Notes under the pieces: generated by a model
Told to the model about the DNA's origin: nothing
Database searches by the model: none
Seen by the model: only the letters and a program-made list of their open reading frames with translations
Assembly: GCA_020438525.1 (NCBI GenBank)
Contig: JAGQUL010000033.1
Coordinates: forward strand, 1-23,986
DNA: 23,986 nucleotides
DNA from: Thermoleophilia bacterium
Lineage (GTDB): Bacteria; Actinomycetota; Thermoleophilia; Gaiellales; SKUG01
Direction: 5' to 3'
Translations under genes and position numbers: made by a program
Shown: in pieces, positions 1-6,297 of the stretch
Numbering within the stretch: the first letter of the stretch is position 1
Layout: each line of letters begins with the position of its first letter

Positions 1-531
1 GGCCTGGAGCACGGCGACGTTGCGGGTGTCGTCCTCGTGCATCGCGACCGGGGTCGGCTGCGCCGCTTCCTTGAACAGCGGATCGCGCGTCGAGTAGCCG
101 TCGGCGGTGTTGATCACCTGGCGTGCCTGGCGCGTGTCGTTGTTGATGACGATCGGCGAGAAGAGGTTGATCGTGCCCTTGCGAACGTCCGCTCCGACGT
201 TCACGACGCACATGATCGAGATCTGCGACGCGTTGGTCACGCCGATCATCTCCAGGTCCTCGTCGCCCAGCTTGACCTCGTACTCCCAGTGGAACGCCCA
301 CGGCAGCACCACCGGGAACGCCAGCGACGGGTCCGTCGTGGAATGCAGCCACATGAACACGGAGTCCTGCCGCTGCTTGAGCAGCACGTACTCGGTGTGC
401 TCGGGGAAGCCGATCATGCCCTGCTCGAAGTGCAGCCGGATCGCGTCGGGAACCTCGATCCTCCCGAAGCGGCTGCTCTCCAGCACGAGGGTGGCGTTGT
501 GGTCGTTGGAAGGGCGCATGTCGGTATCCAT
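1..531 (-). CDS. fliW: FliW, flagellar assembly factor (partial, runs off left edge)
   Basis: Read by translating the minus strand from ATG 531; 177 residues are visible and the C-terminus lies beyond base 1. Family hallmarks seen: GMIGFPEHTEYVLL, the MWLHSTTDPSLAF stretch, and INLFSPIVINNDTRQARQV. FliW is a cytoplasmic protein that binds flagellin and the translational repressor CsrA; when flagellin is exported, FliW frees itself and sequesters CsrA. It is the last visible gene of the leftward flgG-flgJ-flgN-flgK-flgL-fliW operon, and by family synteny csrA is expected just beyond the left edge. The start is uncertain: an in-frame ATG at 594 would add a 21-residue low-conservation extension, an in-frame ATG also lies at 519, and none has a convincing ribosome binding site. 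Confidence 0.92.
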   Translation of the reverse strand, partial: MDTDMRPSNDHNATLVLESSRFGRIEVPDAIRLHFEQGMIGFPEHTEYVLLKQRQDSVFMWLHSTTDPSLAFPVVLPWAFHWEYEVKLGDEDLEMIGVTNASQISIMCVVNVGADVRKGTINLFSPIVINNDTRQARQVINTADGYSTRDPLFKEAAQPTPVAMHEDDTRNVAVLQA

Positions 532-600
532 CTGGAGCGGGTGGTCAGTGAATGGGGATCGGGGCCGGGGTGCTGTGCTGTCGTCGTGGGGCATCGGGGA

Positions 601-1497
601 TCAGATGAAGTCGAGGATCGAGGTCTGCATGATCCGCGTACCGGCGGCCAGCGCGGCCTGGTACATGGTCTGCTGCTGGGTGAAGTCCATGAACGCCTCC
701 GCGGCATCCACGTCGGCGACCTCGGTTCGTGCGGACACGAGGCGCTCCTCGGTCAGGTCGAGGCGGTTCTTCGTCACCTCGAGCCGTGCCGCGGTCGCGC
801 CCAGCTGCGTGCGAACGTTCAGGGCCGTGTCGGTCTGCTGGATGATCAGGCCCAGGCCCGCCTGGATGCCGGCGGTGTTGCCGCCCTGCACGTCGAGCAC
901 GAGCTGGTCGATGATGTCGAGCGTGTTGCCAGGCGCCGGCGGCGCGGCCACGCCGATCACCGACTCACCCGGCACGTTGATCTGCACGGTCTGCCCCGGC
1001 GACACCCGGCGCTGCATCACGTTCAGGTTGCCGGCATACGCATTGCCCGGCCCCGGGTACGGCGCCGATCCCGTGAGCGTGCCGCCGAAGATGTAGGAGT
1101 CGCCGTACTGCGCGTTCAGGCCGTCGAGCACGACGCCCTTCATCTGCTGGATCTCCGTGGCGATGCTCTGCAGGTCGGCAGGGCCGTTCGTTCCGTTCGC
1201 GGCCTGCGTCGCCTTCTCGCGGATCCCCTGCAGCGCCGTGGTGATCGAGTCCAGCGCCGAGTCGGCCTGGTCCATGAAGCTGATCGACTCCGAGACGTTC
1301 GCCTGGTAGCGGTGCACGTCGCTCAGCTGCGTGTCGAACCCGAGCACCTGGCCCGTTCCGAACGGGTCGTCGCTCGGCTTGGTGATCCTGCGCCCGTCGC
1401 TGAGCTGCTGCTGCGACTTGGACATCTGCGAGTAGATCGACTGCACGTCGAGGTTGAATCGACCCGCTATCTGGTTCTGCGTGATCCGGATCGCCAT
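601..1497 (-). CDS. flgL: FlgL, hook-filament junction protein (HAP3)
   Basis: A 298-residue protein. The N-terminus MAIRITQNQIAGRF and the following QQLSDGRRITKPSDDP match the flagellin-like D0/D1 helix of FlgL (compare LSxGKRIxxPSDDP). The C-terminal helix ends in QQTMYQAALAAGTRIMQTSI, also typical of the flagellin/FlgL superfamily. FlgL joins the FlgK ring at the hook end to the flagellin filament and is exported by the flagellar type III apparatus. Its length is close to the family norm of about 300. Its ATG lies one base after the flgK stop codon, so the two are probably translationally coupled. Downstream is fliW. Confidence 0.95.
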   Translation of the reverse strand: MAIRITQNQIAGRFNLDVQSIYSQMSKSQQQLSDGRRITKPSDDPFGTGQVLGFDTQLSDVHRYQANVSESISFMDQADSALDSITTALQGIREKATQAANGTNGPADLQSIATEIQQMKGVVLDGLNAQYGDSYIFGGTLTGSAPYPGPGNAYAGNLNVMQRRVSPGQTVQINVPGESVIGVAAPPAPGNTLDIIDQLVLDVQGGNTAGIQAGLGLIIQQTDTALNVRTQLGATAARLEVTKNRLDLTEERLVSARTEVADVDAAEAFMDFTQQQTMYQAALAAGTRIMQTSILDFI

Positions 1498-1498
1498 G

Positions 1499-2932
1499 TC
1501 AGAGCCCCACTCGTCCCATGCGGTTGATGATCGTGTCGATCGCCTCGTCCATCGTGGTCATCACGCGTGCGCTCGCGTTGTATGCGTGCTGGAAGCGGAG
1601 CATGTTGCTCATCTCCTCGTCCATCGACACGCCCGACACCTGGTCGCGTCGCGACATCGCCATGTCCACCAGCACGTCGGCGTTCGCCATGTCCCGGTTC
1701 GCCGTGTCGGTTCGCGCACCGATCGCGGTGATGGTCGACGTGTAGAAGCCCTCCCACGACTGTCCGCCGAGCGCCACCTGCGCCGCGTTGCGAACCGTGT
1801 CGAGCATCGAGATGAAGTTGCCGCCGTTGCCGGGCTCAGCCGGGCCGGGTGCCGAGCTCGATGCCGCGATCAGCGTCGGGCTGACCGAGATGTCGTTGCC
1901 CGGATCGAGCTGGATCGTCGCCGCCGTGACTCCGAGCGGATCGAAGATGTTGCCGCCGGCCGCACCGGTCAGGTCGGTGCCCGCTCCGTGCGCCGCGTTC
2001 ACGCCTGCGACGAAGTCGGAGACGAGCGTGTCGAGCTGTGCGATGTACCCGGGGATGATGCCCGTCGCCGGATCCCACAGGCTCTCGTCCGCGAACGCCT
2101 GGCCGCTCGTCAGGTCGCCGTTGCCGAACGCCGTGTCGAGGTCCGAACGCGCGATCGCGTTGAAGCCGCCGGCGGCCGCCGGGTCCACGAGCAGGATCGG
2201 GATCGTGGTGCCGAACGTGATCGTGACCTCGCCGGTCGTCCCGTTCTCCGTCCACGTGTAGTTGATCTTCTTGGACAGGTCGTCCATCAGCCGATCGCGC
2301 TCGTCGAGCAGGTCGTTCGGCTGGTGGCCGTGATCGAGCGCGTTCTTCACCTCGGCGTTGATCTGCGCGATCCGCTGCGAGATGGCGTTCACGTCGGTGA
2401 CCGTCTGGTTCAGGCGCAGGTCGCTCTGCGTCGCCACCGCGGACAGGTCGTTGGAGACCTGGTTGAAGCCGTCCGCAAGCGCGTTCGACGCCTCCGCGAA
2501 CGCCTGGCGCGCCGACATGCTCTGCGGGTTGGAGGCCACCGCGTCCATCGTCGACCAGAAGTTGTTCATCAGGGCCTTGAGCCCGTTGTCGCCCGGCTCC
2601 TGGAATGCCGCCTCGACCTGCGCGAGCTGCTCCACCAGCGTCTGCGCATCGCCCTGGCGACCGAACTGCTGGCGCACGTTCGAGTCGATGTACTGGTCGC
2701 GAAGCCGCTCGAGGCGCAGCACCTCGACGCCCGTGCCCATCTGGCCCGGGGTGGTCGCGCTCAGCGCCGACGAGTTCGACCACGCAGGCGACGTGACCAT
2801 CTCGGCTCGCTGACGCGTGTAGCCCTCCGTCGAGATGTTCGAGATGTTGTGCCCCGTGACATCCAGGGCGTTCTGGTGGGCCAGCACGCCGCGGAGCGCG
2901 GTGTTGAGTCCCATGAACGTGCTCTGGTACAT
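1499..2932 (-). CDS. flgK: FlgK, hook-associated protein 1
   Basis: A 477-residue protein. The N-terminal rod/hook motif is clear: FMGLNTALRGVLAHQNALDV followed by TGHNISNISTEGYTRQR (the ANNIANxxTxGYxRQ signature). The C-terminus has SMDEEMSNMLRFQHAYNASARVMTTMDE, matching the conserved FlgK end (VNLDEEMxNLIxFQxAYxAsArvI). FlgK forms the first junction layer on the hook. It is at the short end for the family (E. coli FlgK is about 547 residues), with the variable middle domains reduced. It follows flgN after a 15-base gap and is directly followed by flgL. Confidence 0.95.
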   Translation of the reverse strand: MYQSTFMGLNTALRGVLAHQNALDVTGHNISNISTEGYTRQRAEMVTSPAWSNSSALSATTPGQMGTGVEVLRLERLRDQYIDSNVRQQFGRQGDAQTLVEQLAQVEAAFQEPGDNGLKALMNNFWSTMDAVASNPQSMSARQAFAEASNALADGFNQVSNDLSAVATQSDLRLNQTVTDVNAISQRIAQINAEVKNALDHGHQPNDLLDERDRLMDDLSKKINYTWTENGTTGEVTITFGTTIPILLVDPAAAGGFNAIARSDLDTAFGNGDLTSGQAFADESLWDPATGIIPGYIAQLDTLVSDFVAGVNAAHGAGTDLTGAAGGNIFDPLGVTAATIQLDPGNDISVSPTLIAASSSAPGPAEPGNGGNFISMLDTVRNAAQVALGGQSWEGFYTSTITAIGARTDTANRDMANADVLVDMAMSRRDQVSGVSMDEEMSNMLRFQHAYNASARVMTTMDEAIDTIINRMGRVGL

Positions 2933-2947
2933 GCGTGCCCTCCTCCC

Positions 2948-3457
2948 CTATGCCTGTGCGTCCAGCAGCCGGAGGCGCGGGGCCTCCTGCTGCACTCCCT
3001 GCTTGCCGTACGTCGTGCGAGCGGCCACGTCGGTGGTCGCGCCCTGCACGAGCACCTCGATGATCGCGAGCTCCTGCTCGAGCAGCGCCGTGTTGCGCGC
3101 CACCACCGCGTCGAGCTCCACCACCAGCGCACGCAGCTCCTCTGCTGCGGCCTCGAGCTCCTGACCGAGCTCGGCGCCGACGCACCCGACGAGCACGTCG
3201 CGCGTCACCGCAGCCAGCTCCAGCCCGAGGATCGACGCCGCCTGCTGCAGCAGCATCCCGCGCCGGACCTCCGTCCGTCCACGGTCGAGCATCGTCACTT
3301 CGATCTCCTGGAGCACCGCGTGCACGCGATGCACGTCCTGCACCTCGAGCGCCTCGCGCTGCGCGCTCGACAGCTCCAGCAGCCGCGACCAGATCCGAAC
3401 CTGCTCGCGCACGTTCGCCACGACCTCCGTCACGACATCCACGATCTGCGCGCTCAT
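2948..3457 (-). CDS. flgN: FlgN-like export chaperone
   Basis: A 169-residue, largely helical protein without signal peptide or membrane segment. It starts MSAQIVDVVTEVVANVREQVRIW and contains a leucine/glutamate-rich coiled-coil pattern (residues about 20-75) with LLELSSAQREALEVQDVHRVHAVLQE, like the FlgN family in which an LxxLxxLLxxExxAL pattern is usual. FlgN chaperones hold FlgK and FlgL before export. Sequence similarity in this family is weak, so much of the call rests on position: it starts inside the end of flgJ (ATGA overlap at 3454-3457) and precedes flgK by 15 bases, the usual flgN-flgK-flgL order. Confidence 0.82.
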   Translation of the reverse strand: MSAQIVDVVTEVVANVREQVRIWSRLLELSSAQREALEVQDVHRVHAVLQEIEVTMLDRGRTEVRRGMLLQQAASILGLELAAVTRDVLVGCVGAELGQELEAAAEELRALVVELDAVVARNTALLEQELAIIEVLVQGATTDVAARTTYGKQGVQQEAPRLRLLDAQA

Positions 3458-3843
3458 GCTGCACCGCCCGTGGATCCGTCGGACGACGACGAGCCGCCGT
3501 CGGTCGCTGCCGAGTCGCCGCTGGCGATGCCGGCCGCCTCGGCCATCTGGCCGTACAGCGTGGCCGCAAGTCCAAGCCCGCCGCCGTCGAGCACCGACTG
3601 CGTCAGCTGGTCCTGCGCCATGTCCTGGTAGCCGGACGTCGACTGCGAGCCACCGTCCTCGCCGCCGAACATCGAACCGGCGCTCTGCATGGGCTTGAGC
3701 AGCTGCTGCACGAAGTATCGCTCGAACTCGAGCGAGACTCGGTACATCTGCTGCTGCTCCGGCGTGTCGAGCTTGATTCCCGCGGGGGGATTCAACGGCT
3801 CGCTGCCGAGGCCCAGGCTGCTTGTCGGGTCGATCGGGGTCAT
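3454..3843 (-). CDS. flgJ: FlgJ-type rod-binding domain protein (no muramidase domain)
   Basis: A 129-residue protein. A central block with EFERYFVQQLLKPMQSAG and then GYQDMAQDQLTQSVLDGGGLGLAATLYGQM matches the rod-binding domain (family pattern: FEalflkqMLkam ... yqdMldqqLAqslakrGGLGLAdml). It lacks the C-terminal peptidoglycan hydrolase domain of enterobacterial FlgJ, as is usual outside the gamma- and beta-proteobacteria. The protein probably caps or organises the rod during assembly. The tail (last 25 residues) is a low-complexity Ser/Gly/Asp stretch. The gene lies 32 bases after flgG and overlaps flgN by four bases. Confidence 0.87.
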   Translation of the reverse strand: MTPIDPTSSLGLGSEPLNPPAGIKLDTPEQQQMYRVSLEFERYFVQQLLKPMQSAGSMFGGEDGGSQSTSGYQDMAQDQLTQSVLDGGGLGLAATLYGQMAEAAGIASGDSAATDGGSSSSDGSTGGAA

Positions 3844-3875
3844 GTCAGGTCAGTCGCTCGTCGTGCCTTCTGCCG

Positions 3876-4643
3876 TTACCGGCGCATGCTGTTTGCGATT
3901 CCGAGCATCTCGTCGCTCGTCGAGATCACCTTGCTCACGCTCTCGAACGCGCGCTGGGCGTTGATCATCTCCACCATCTCGTTCATCACCGAGACGTTCG
4001 AGCCCTCGAGCTGGCCCTGCTTGACCAGGCCCATGTCGTTGGTGCCGGGCGCGTTGATGATCGGCTCGCCGCTGTTAACCGTCGCCGCGTACACGTTGCT
4101 GCCGAGCGCCGCGAGGCCCTCGGGATTCGCGAAGCGCGCAAGCTCGAGCTCGCCGAGCACCTCGACCACGCCGTTCATCTTGCACGTGATCATGCCCTCG
4201 GGCGAGATCTGCAGCGATCCCGGCTCCGCCTCGAGCGGCAGGCCGACGATCGGCTCGAGCTGGTAGCCGCTCGCGTTGACGAACTGGCCGTTCTGGTCGA
4301 CGGAGAAGCTGCCGTCGCGCGTGTATCCGATCGTTCCGTCCGGCAGCGTGACCTGGAAGAAGCCCGCGCCGTCGATCGCCATGTGGGTGAGCGTGCCCGT
4401 GTCCTTCAGGTCGCCCTGCGAGAACGCCAGCTCGGTGCGTGCCGGAGCGACGCCCATGCCGTTCTGCGAGCCCATGCGCGCGGCCTGGCGATCGCCGACC
4501 TGCTGGTAGAGCAGGTCCTCGAACCGCAGCCGCGTGGCCTTGAACGCATTGGTGTTCACGTTCGCGAGGTTGTTCGCGATCGTGTCCACGTTCATCTGCA
4601 TCGCGGACATGCCGGTCGCTGCCGTGTACAGCGAGTTCATCAT
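3876..4643 (-). CDS. flgG: FlgG, distal rod protein
   Basis: A 255-residue protein. It begins MMNSLYTAATGMSAMQMNVD and continues with TIANNLANVNTNAFKATR, the classical rod/hook N-terminal motif. Further FlgG hallmarks are RFEDLLYQQVG, GAGFFQVTLPDGTIGYTRDG, and the C-terminal GSNVSVMNEMVEMINAQRAFE. FlgG forms the distal rod that passes through the wall. The start was chosen at ATG 4643 (or the next codon, 4640) because GGAGAAGGAG lies about ten bases upstream; longer in-frame extensions to 4964 and beyond are arginine-rich intergenic translation and are not credible. This is the first gene of the leftward operon, with a FliA/WhiG-type promoter 230-260 bases upstream. Confidence 0.95.
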   Translation of the reverse strand: MMNSLYTAATGMSAMQMNVDTIANNLANVNTNAFKATRLRFEDLLYQQVGDRQAARMGSQNGMGVAPARTELAFSQGDLKDTGTLTHMAIDGAGFFQVTLPDGTIGYTRDGSFSVDQNGQFVNASGYQLEPIVGLPLEAEPGSLQISPEGMITCKMNGVVEVLGELELARFANPEGLAALGSNVYAATVNSGEPIINAPGTNDMGLVKQGQLEGSNVSVMNEMVEMINAQRAFESVSKVISTSDEMLGIANSMRR

Positions 4644-4752
4644 GTGCGTGCGTCTCCTTCTCCCCCGGCGCCGCCTCCGGTCCGGAGTCGGTCGCCCGTG
4701 GCACGCACTGCCGGCGTCGGAAGGCTGCAGCAGCTGCGATCGGCACGGGGGT

Positions 4753-4780
4753 GCCGGTACCTCGGTCGGTCGGTACCGGC
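4753..4780 (-). promoter_or_regulatory. Perfect inverted repeat in the flgG 5' leader
   Basis: GCCGGTACC, a 10-base loop, then GGTACCGGC: a 9-bp perfect stem. It lies 110 bases upstream of the flgG start and downstream of the predicted start of transcription near 4868. No run of T follows it in the leftward direction, so it is not a canonical intrinsic terminator. It could be a leader hairpin or an operator. Confidence 0.5.
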
Positions 4781-4874
4781 GGGAGTTCCGCGCCCTCGGC
4801 GCAGTCCGCTCCAACGTTCGTGCTTCTCGTGTCGCTGCGCCTGGCGTTGCAGACGTTGCGTGTCGTCGGAATGC

Positions 4875-4902
4875 GGATCGGCGCGACGTTTCCCCTGCTT
4901 GA
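4875..4902 (-). promoter_or_regulatory. FliA/WhiG-type promoter for the flgG operon
   Basis: Read leftward: TCAAG (4902-4898), 15 bases, GCCGATCC (4882-4875). This resembles the sigma-28/WhiG consensus TAAA-N15/16-GCCGATAA and matches base for base the TCAAG and GCCGAT blocks, with the same spacing, in front of the fliK-like gene. It would give a leader of about 225 bases. Confidence 0.65.
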
Positions 4903-5047
4903 GCGAGGGGCGAGCGAACGGCACGAGTTGCAAACACCAGCTCGATCACGACGTACTCGAGCAACGGTCGACGACGACGACCGCCCGCACCCCTGCCAGC
5001 AGCATCCGCAATCGAACTGACGCGATTTCAGTGCAGCAAACGACAAT

Positions 5048-5075
5048 CGGCCCCGAATTCGCCGATTCGAGGCCG
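5048..5075. promoter_or_regulatory. 28-bp interrupted palindrome, candidate operator
   Basis: CGGCC-N-CGAAT-N6-ATTCG-N-GGCCG, exactly symmetric about 5061.5 in ten positions of each arm. It sits between the divergent flgG and flagellin promoters, about 100 bases upstream of the flagellin -35 element. This is the shape of a binding site for a dimeric regulator; the regulator is not identified. Confidence 0.5.
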
Positions 5076-5176
5076 TCGTCGTCGCCAATTCGAACCGCCT
5101 ACTGCGCATGAAGCGGTTCCGATACACGGTACCAGTGATTTCTGGCTTTCAATCCGGTGTTTTTGCAGATTGGTCC

Positions 5177-5204
5177 TTTAGCTATGGATACATTGCGCCG
5201 ATGC
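5177..5204 (+). promoter_or_regulatory. FliA/WhiG-type promoter for flagellin
   Basis: TTTAG (5177-5181), 15 bases, GCCGATGC (5197-5204). The -10 block matches the flagellar/WhiG consensus GCCGATAA at the first six positions and the spacing equals that of the flgG and fliK promoters; the -35 is a weaker match. It predicts a transcript start near 5211 and a leader of about 107 bases. Confidence 0.6.
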
Positions 5205-5210
5205 ATTTCC

Positions 5211-5317
5211 AGCCTGCCCCTCGGGGCGGGTCCGGCCGTGCATGGACCGCACGACGGAAATACCGGCCCCTATATACGCGAGGAACGCGCATGAGGGACC
5301 GGGTCACGGATGACTGA
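5211..5317 (+). promoter_or_regulatory. Structured flagellin mRNA leader with CsrA-type ANGGA sites
   Basis: Three hairpins can be drawn: 5213-5230 (CCTGCCCC/GGGGCGGG, of which at least 7 bp can form), 5237-5253 (CGTGC/GCACG with loop ATGGACC) and 5277-5289 (CGCG/CGCG with loop AGGAA). ANGGA motifs occur at 5242-5246 (in the second loop), 5254-5258, 5294-5298 and 5306-5310; the last overlaps the expected Shine-Dalgarno position, seven bases before the ATG. In Bacillus the hag leader has two CsrA sites, one over the Shine-Dalgarno. Because fliW is in this locus, CsrA control of this leader is a reasonable inference. Confidence 0.5.
5291..5317 (+). CDS. Possible 8-codon leader peptide MRDRVTDD abutting flagellin
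   Basis: ATG 5291 opens a short frame encoding MRDRVTDD and ending in TGA at 5315-5317, immediately before the flagellin ATG at 5318. AGGAA (5281-5285), the loop of the hairpin 5277-5289, could serve as its ribosome binding site, about five or six bases before the ATG. If translated it would couple flagellin synthesis to leader translation. Evidence is positional only; it may be chance. Confidence 0.25.
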   Translation: MRDRVTDD

Positions 5318-6145
5318 ATGAGCCTTCGAATCGCACATAACATCGATGCCCTGGCGGCCCACCGCCACGCTGGCATCGCTGCCGACCGCATTGCGGTCGC
5401 GATGCGACGGCTCTCGTCCGGCCTGCGGATCAACTCCGCCGCCGACGACGCCGCCGGGCTCGGCATCAGCGAACGGATGCGCGGTCAGATCCGAAGCCTC
5501 GAGATGGCGAACCGCAACATCCAGGACGGCATCTCGCTGCTCAACACCGCCGAGGCGGCGCTCGACGAGGTCCACTCGATCCTCCACCGAGCCCGAGAGC
5601 TGCAGGTCCAGTACAACAACGGGACCAACGACATCAACGCCAAGATGTCGATTGCGAGGGAGCTGATCCAGCTCAGCAACGAGATCGGTCGCATCGAGCA
5701 GACGACCACGTTCAACGGCGTGCCGCTGCTGCAGTCGGCCACCACGACGATCACGCTGCAGGTCGGAGCGAACGCCGGCGACACGATCTCGTTCAGCATG
5801 GCCGACCTGTTCGGCATCGGCACGGCGCTCGTGCGACCCGTCACGTTCTTCACTCCGCCCGGCGTGCCGGCGAACATCAACTGGATGGACGTCCACATCG
5901 ACGACGTGGCGACTGCTCGCGGCAGGCTCGGATCGGTCGTGAACCGGCTCGAGCACACGCTGAACGACAACCAGTCGAAGATCGAGGCCTACATGTCGGC
6001 GGAGTCCAGGATCAGGGACGCGGACATGGCCAAGGAGATGGGCGAGCTGACCAGGCAACAGGTCCTGCAGCAGACCAGCCTTGCGATGCTCCGCCAGACG
6101 CAGCGTCCGGGCAACACGGCCCGGGTGAACGACCTGCTCAAGTAG
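5318..6145 (+). CDS. fliC: Flagellin, minimal D0/D1 form
   Basis: A 275-residue flagellin. The N-terminal helices carry RLSSGLRINSAADDAAGLGISERMRGQIR and NIQDGISLLNTAEAALDE, and the C-terminus carries LGSVVNRLEHTLND and ESRIRDADMAKEM, all classical flagellin blocks. The length shows only the D0/D1 core with a short bridge of about 40 residues in the middle, so the outer D2/D3 domains are absent. The extreme C-terminus (QTQRPGNTARVNDLLK) departs from the usual LAQANQxPQxVLxLL end. The protein is exported and polymerises into the filament. It is the only flagellin in the window, transcribed alone, toward flgF, with FliA/WhiG-type promoter and structured leader upstream. The start is set by the conserved MSLRIAHNIDAL. 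Confidence 0.96.
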   Translation: MSLRIAHNIDALAAHRHAGIAADRIAVAMRRLSSGLRINSAADDAAGLGISERMRGQIRSLEMANRNIQDGISLLNTAEAALDEVHSILHRARELQVQYNNGTNDINAKMSIARELIQLSNEIGRIEQTTTFNGVPLLQSATTTITLQVGANAGDTISFSMADLFGIGTALVRPVTFFTPPGVPANINWMDVHIDDVATARGRLGSVVNRLEHTLNDNQSKIEAYMSAESRIRDADMAKEMGELTRQQVLQQTSLAMLRQTQRPGNTARVNDLLK

Positions 6146-6175
6146 CACGGACGCCGGCGCGCGGACGCGACCGCT

Positions 6176-6229
6176 TGCACGTACGCACACGTACGCACGT
6201 AGGCACGCACGTACGCGCACACGTACGCG
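6176..6229. repeat. Alternating purine-pyrimidine tandem repeat between convergent genes
   Basis: Two perfectly alternating purine-pyrimidine tracts, 6176-6201 (26 bases) and 6203-6229 (27 bases), are separated by a single base. Within them ACGTACGC recurs at 6179, 6189 and 6209, with a variant near 6197 and a seven-base copy at 6222, giving an imperfect period of about 10. It lies 30 bases after the flagellin stop and 70 bases before the flgF stop, so it may act as a boundary or terminator region for both convergent units. Such sequence favours Z-form DNA. Confidence 0.7.
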
Positions 6230-6297
6230 GGCGCGGGTACAGAAGCTCGGGACGGTCGGATCAGGTACGTGCGGGCGTCATGCGACGCTGCAGCGAA

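Larger units (their letters stand above)
4644..5317. other. Divergent control region between flgG and flagellin (no protein gene seen)
   Basis: About 670 bases without a credible gene. The part from about 5020 to 5210 is visibly more AT-rich than the rest of the window. From left to right it holds: a 9-bp perfect inverted repeat in the flgG leader (4753-4780), a leftward FliA/WhiG-type promoter (4875-4902), a 28-bp interrupted palindrome (5048-5075), a rightward FliA/WhiG-type promoter (5177-5204), and a structured flagellin leader with several ANGGA motifs (5211-5317). Open frames here are arginine-rich or cross the promoters and were not accepted as genes. Confidence 0.75.

Noticed and set aside
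37..1527. Long plus-strand reading frame of nearly 500 codons, rich in Arg, His and Val
   Set aside because: It lies opposite fliW and flgL, both with strong family motifs. Long antisense frames are normal in GC-rich DNA. The same applies to the long frames opposite flgK, the RlpA-domain gene, ispG, rseP, dxr and cdsA.
4753..4780. Hairpin considered as an intrinsic terminator
   Set aside because: No T-run on either side, and it lies upstream of flgG rather than after a gene.
4864..5060. Other GCCGAT boxes on the minus strand in the flgG-flagellin region, such as near 5048
   Set aside because: The one inside the palindrome has only TCGAAT at a looser spacing; the 4875-4902 element matches the fliK promoter better.
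5205..5261. Outer stem ATTTCC/GGAAAT closing a three-way junction in the flagellin leader; possible riboswitch
   Set aside because: The left arm lies before the predicted transcript start near 5211, so it is probably not transcribed. The sequence does not match the cyclic-di-GMP-I riboswitch core, and I recognise no other class.
5108..5317. 69-codon plus-strand frame upstream of flagellin
   Set aside because: It runs through the GCCGATGC promoter box and the predicted transcript start, and shows no motif. Only its last eight codons, from ATG 5291, could be in the message.
6176..6229. Repeats considered as a CRISPR array
   Set aside because: The units are about 10 bases with no unique spacers, and no cas gene is present.
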